64,000 nucleotides of DNA from REEB95 sp963785735 (lineage in GTDB: Bacteria > Pseudomonadota > Alphaproteobacteria > ATCC43930 > CGMCC-115725), in NCBI GenBank assembly GCA_963785735.1, contig CAWAWJ010000001.1:1798001-1862000 (forward strand). The letters are read 5' to 3'. Numbering within the stretch: position 1 is the first letter of the stretch; the number at the start of each line of letters is the position of its first letter. The position numbers were made by a program, and so were the translations under genes. Below the pieces are notes generated by a model. It was not told where the DNA came from. It worked only from the letters and a program-made list of their open reading frames with translations, and made no database searches. Positions 61,899-64,000 of this stretch are shown piece by piece.

Positions 61899-62678
61899 AT
61901 GGATTTCGGCCTTAAGGGCAAGACGGCGCTGGTTTGCGCCGCGAGCAAGGGACTGGGCAAGGGCTGCGCCGCGGCTTTGGCGCGCGAGGGGGCCGACCTC
62001 ATCGTCACCGCGCGAGGCAAGGATGCGCTCGAGGCGACGGCGGCCGAGCTGCGCGCCAAATACGGCGTCAAGGTGACGGCGGTCGCGGGCGACATCACGA
62101 CCCCCGAGGGCCGGAAACTGGCGCTGGCCGCTTGCCCGTCGCCCGATATTCTGGTCAACAACGCGGGCGGGCCGCCGCCCGGCGATTTCCGAGACTGGAC
62201 GCGCGACATCTGGATCAAGGCGCTCGACGCCAACATGCTGACGCCGATCGAGCTGATCCGCGCGACCATCGACGGCATGATCGCGCGGCGTTTCGGCCGC
62301 ATCGTCAACATCACCTCGAGTGCGGTGAAGGCGCCGATCGATATCCTGGGTCTGTCCAACGGCGCGCGCACCGGCCTGACCGGATTCGTCGCGGGGCTGT
62401 CGCGCAAGACCGTGCGGCACAACGTCACCATCAACAATCTTCTGCCCGGCGCGATGGATACCGACCGGCTCAAATCCAACATCGAGACCATGGCCAAGAA
62501 CGCTAAGGTCTCGGTCGAAGAGGCGAGGAAGCAGCGTCTGGCGGGAATGCCGGCGGGACGTTTCGGTACGGCGGAGGAATTCGGCTCCGCTTGCGCCTTC
62601 CTGTGCAGCGCCGAGGCCGGCTACATCACCGGCCAGAATCTGCTGGTCGATGGCGGGGCCTATCCGGGAACGTTTTAG
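61899..62678 (+). CDS. SDR family protein lacking the YxxxK motif
   Basis: A 259-residue Rossmann protein starting at ATG 61899 after AAGGAGG. The cofactor motif is CAASKGLGKG, NNAG is present (VNNAGGPPPG), and the catalytic Ser is in NITSSAVKAP. Where YxxxK should follow, the sequence is LGLSNGARTGLTGF, so Tyr and Lys are replaced by Ser and Arg. This variant occurs in a group of SDR-like proteins, so it is probably family-wide rather than damage. Reductase activity is therefore doubtful or altered. The C-terminal DGGAYPG is normal. Confidence 0.85.
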   Translation: MDFGLKGKTALVCAASKGLGKGCAAALAREGADLIVTARGKDALEATAAELRAKYGVKVTAVAGDITTPEGRKLALAACPSPDILVNNAGGPPPGDFRDWTRDIWIKALDANMLTPIELIRATIDGMIARRFGRIVNITSSAVKAPIDILGLSNGARTGLTGFVAGLSRKTVRHNVTINNLLPGAMDTDRLKSNIETMAKNAKVSVEEARKQRLAGMPAGRFGTAEEFGSACAFLCSAEAGYITGQNLLVDGGAYPGTF

Positions 62679-62686
62679 GCGATGAT

Positions 62687-63874
62687 TTAGCTGGCGGCCC
62701 TGAGCGAGATTTCGCCCGGGACGCGGAGCGAGCGTTCGGGCGGGAAGCGCACCGTGATGCATGTCCCTTCGCCCACCTTGCTTTCGATCTCGAAGCTGCC
62801 GCCGTGGTGCTCGGTCATCGAGCGCGCGAGCGGCAATCCCAAGCCGGTGCCGTCGTATTTGCGTTGCAGCGTGCTGTCGATCTGGACGAAGGGCATAAGC
62901 GCCTTCTCGATATCCTCGTCCGCTATGCCGATGCCGGTATCGGCGACCGAGATATAGACGCCGTCATCCGAGGTTACGCCCGCCGTCACGCGCACCGAGC
63001 CCTTGGGCGTGAATTTGATGGCGTTGGAAAGCAGGTTGAGCAGCACCTGTTTGACCATGCGCTCATCGGCGTTGAGGGTCGGCAGATCGGGCGCGAAATC
63101 CACGATCAGGTCGAGCCCGGCATTGGCGGCGCGCTCGCGCACGATCCTGAGACAGGATTCGACGGTATCCCTCACGTCGATGGGCACCTCATCGAGGGTG
63201 AGGCGGCCGACCTCGATCTTCGAAAGATCGAGAATGTCGTTGATGATCTTCAGGAGATGGACGCCGCTCTCATGCACGTCGCGCACATAGTCGCGATAAG
63301 AGGCGTGGCCCAAGGGCCCGAGGCCTTCCTGCCGCAATATTTCGGAGAAGCCGATGATGGCGTTCAAGGGCGTGCGCAGCTCGTGACTCATATTCGCCAG
63401 GAATTCAGACTTGGCGCGGCTCGCCGATTCGGCGCTGTTCTTGGCCTCGATCAGCTGCGCCTCCACGCGCTTGCGCTCCATGGCGTAACTGATCGCGCGG
63501 CTGATGAGATGGCCGTCGCCCTGACCCTTAACCAGATAGTCCTGCGCGCCTTCGTGTAACGCGATCATCGCCACGGTCTCGTCCTCGATGCCGCTCAGCA
63601 CGATCATCGGCAATGTCGGATGACGTTCATGCAGCTGCTTGACGATTTCGACGCCGCTGGCGTCGCCCAGCGACATGTCGGCCAAAACGATCTGGAATTC
63701 CTGGTCGCGCAGGAGAGCAAGGCCGCGCTCCAGGCTGTCGGCACAGACGCATTCGAAGGTAAGCACGCCGGCCTCGCGCAAAAGCTCGGTCGTCAGCCGC
63801 GCATCGCCCGGATTGTCCTCGATCAGGAGGATGCGCAGCACGCCCGTGGAGGCCATGTTCGCCTTGTCCCGCAT
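62687..63874 (-). CDS. receiver-histidine kinase hybrid
   Basis: A 395-residue cytoplasmic protein. An N-terminal receiver domain (LLIEDNPGDARLTTELL; phosphorylatable Asp in QIVLADMSLGDASG; Lys in AQDYLVKGQG) leads through a coiled-coil linker to HisKA (FLANMSHELRTPLNAIIGFS) and HATPase_c (LLNLLSNAIKFTPKGS; GTGLGLPLARSMTEHHGG). There is no membrane helix, so it acts in the cytoplasm, probably as part of a phosphorelay. The partial response regulator upstream on the same strand is the likely partner. Start: ATG 63874, with ATG 63856 an alternative. Confidence 0.92.
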   Translation of the reverse strand: MRDKANMASTGVLRILLIEDNPGDARLTTELLREAGVLTFECVCADSLERGLALLRDQEFQIVLADMSLGDASGVEIVKQLHERHPTLPMIVLSGIEDETVAMIALHEGAQDYLVKGQGDGHLISRAISYAMERKRVEAQLIEAKNSAESASRAKSEFLANMSHELRTPLNAIIGFSEILRQEGLGPLGHASYRDYVRDVHESGVHLLKIINDILDLSKIEVGRLTLDEVPIDVRDTVESCLRIVRERAANAGLDLIVDFAPDLPTLNADERMVKQVLLNLLSNAIKFTPKGSVRVTAGVTSDDGVYISVADTGIGIADEDIEKALMPFVQIDSTLQRKYDGTGLGLPLARSMTEHHGGSFEIESKVGEGTCITVRFPPERSLRVPGEISLRAAS

Positions 63875-63897
63875 CTGACGAAATTCCCCCGTTTCCC

Positions 63898-64000
63898 TCA
63901 GAGCGTGACGAGTTGCGGCTGGCGGTTGGGCAGCGTCACCACCGCCAGCCAGAAACTCTCGATGGCGCGCACGATCTCGATGAATTTCTCAAGATCGACC
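63898..64000 (-). CDS. response regulator, C-terminal end only (Rcp1/CheY-like)
   Basis: The minus-strand frame is open from base 64000 to TGA 63898-63900. The 33 visible codons read LEKFIEIVRAIESFWLAVVT followed by LPNRQPQLVTL. The FWL-VV-LP ending is characteristic of single-domain Rcp1-like response regulators that work with PAS/phytochrome-type kinases. The gene's start lies outside the window. It ends 24 bases before the hybrid kinase start and is probably co-transcribed with it. Confidence 0.75.
   Translation of the reverse strand, partial: VDLEKFIEIVRAIESFWLAVVTLPNRQPQLVTL

Overview
This is a GC-rich, gene-dense chromosomal segment from an alphaproteobacterium. The evidence is the recG / sdhE / mfd neighbourhood with a DUF502 gene beside recG, the ccmF-ccmG-ccmH-ccmI cytochrome c maturation block, an Rrf2-sufBCDSU-sufT operon, a single Flp-type pilin and many ATGA/GTGA start-stop overlaps. 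I cannot fix the order from sequence alone. No rRNA, CRISPR array or prophage is visible. Layout: 0-4.6 kb holds a truncated methyltransferase, a hydrolase remnant, a Pit phosphate transporter with a candidate Pho box and an internal TGA, a glutamate-synthase-domain protein and a His-rich peptide. 4.6-12.7 kb holds tRNA-Lys, a type III polyketide synthase with a partner methyltransferase, DUF502, recG, an amidohydrolase, an MFS exporter and a double-CDGSH protein. 12.9-21.7 kb holds sdhE, mfd (frameshifted), a DsbA/FrnE-like protein, acyl-CoA synthetase, SDR and two dehydrogenases. 22-24.6 kb holds a broken HEVAH metallopeptidase, a SPOR protein, a 28-bp x 7 repeat array and an Flp pilin. 24.6-29.3 kb encodes a 2-oxoacid:acceptor oxidoreductase (KorA/KorB) with a GltD-like flavoprotein, the latter frameshifted by one base.

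29.4-38.5 kb holds a histidine kinase, a membrane protein, ccmIHGF, tRNA-Ser, a cyclopropane-fatty-acid synthase and an anchored envelope protein. 38.8-43.7 kb is an envelope/copper locus: a Spy-like chaperone converges on an operon for a DUF2946 protein, a predicted outer-membrane protein, CopC, a Met-rich periplasmic protein and a CopD-cytochrome c fusion. 43.8-48.7 kb holds a TPR/glycosyltransferase-like protein, an OmpR-type two-component system, two sets of short hairpin repeats and a 27-residue membrane peptide. 51.1-53.9 kb carries two convergent beta-helix proteins. 54.1-60.2 kb is the complete SUF iron-sulfur operon (sufB has a one-base frameshift). The window ends with a GST, a diheme cytochrome c, a divergent SDR, a receiver-kinase hybrid and the 3' end of a response regulator.

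The most notable find is a self-contained 2.3-kb transposon at 48727-51029. It has 25-bp terminal inverted repeats with two mismatches and a perfect 8-bp target duplication (GCTATTTA). It carries an IS1595-like transposase interrupted by an amber codon, plus three cargo genes: a RusA-like putative junction endonuclease, a 52-aa acidic protein and an Ada-type zinc-site peptide. A second theme is that five chromosomal genes, including normally conserved mfd and sufB, each carry one frameshift or stop. This could reflect consensus errors in the assembly or real decay, and raw reads would decide.
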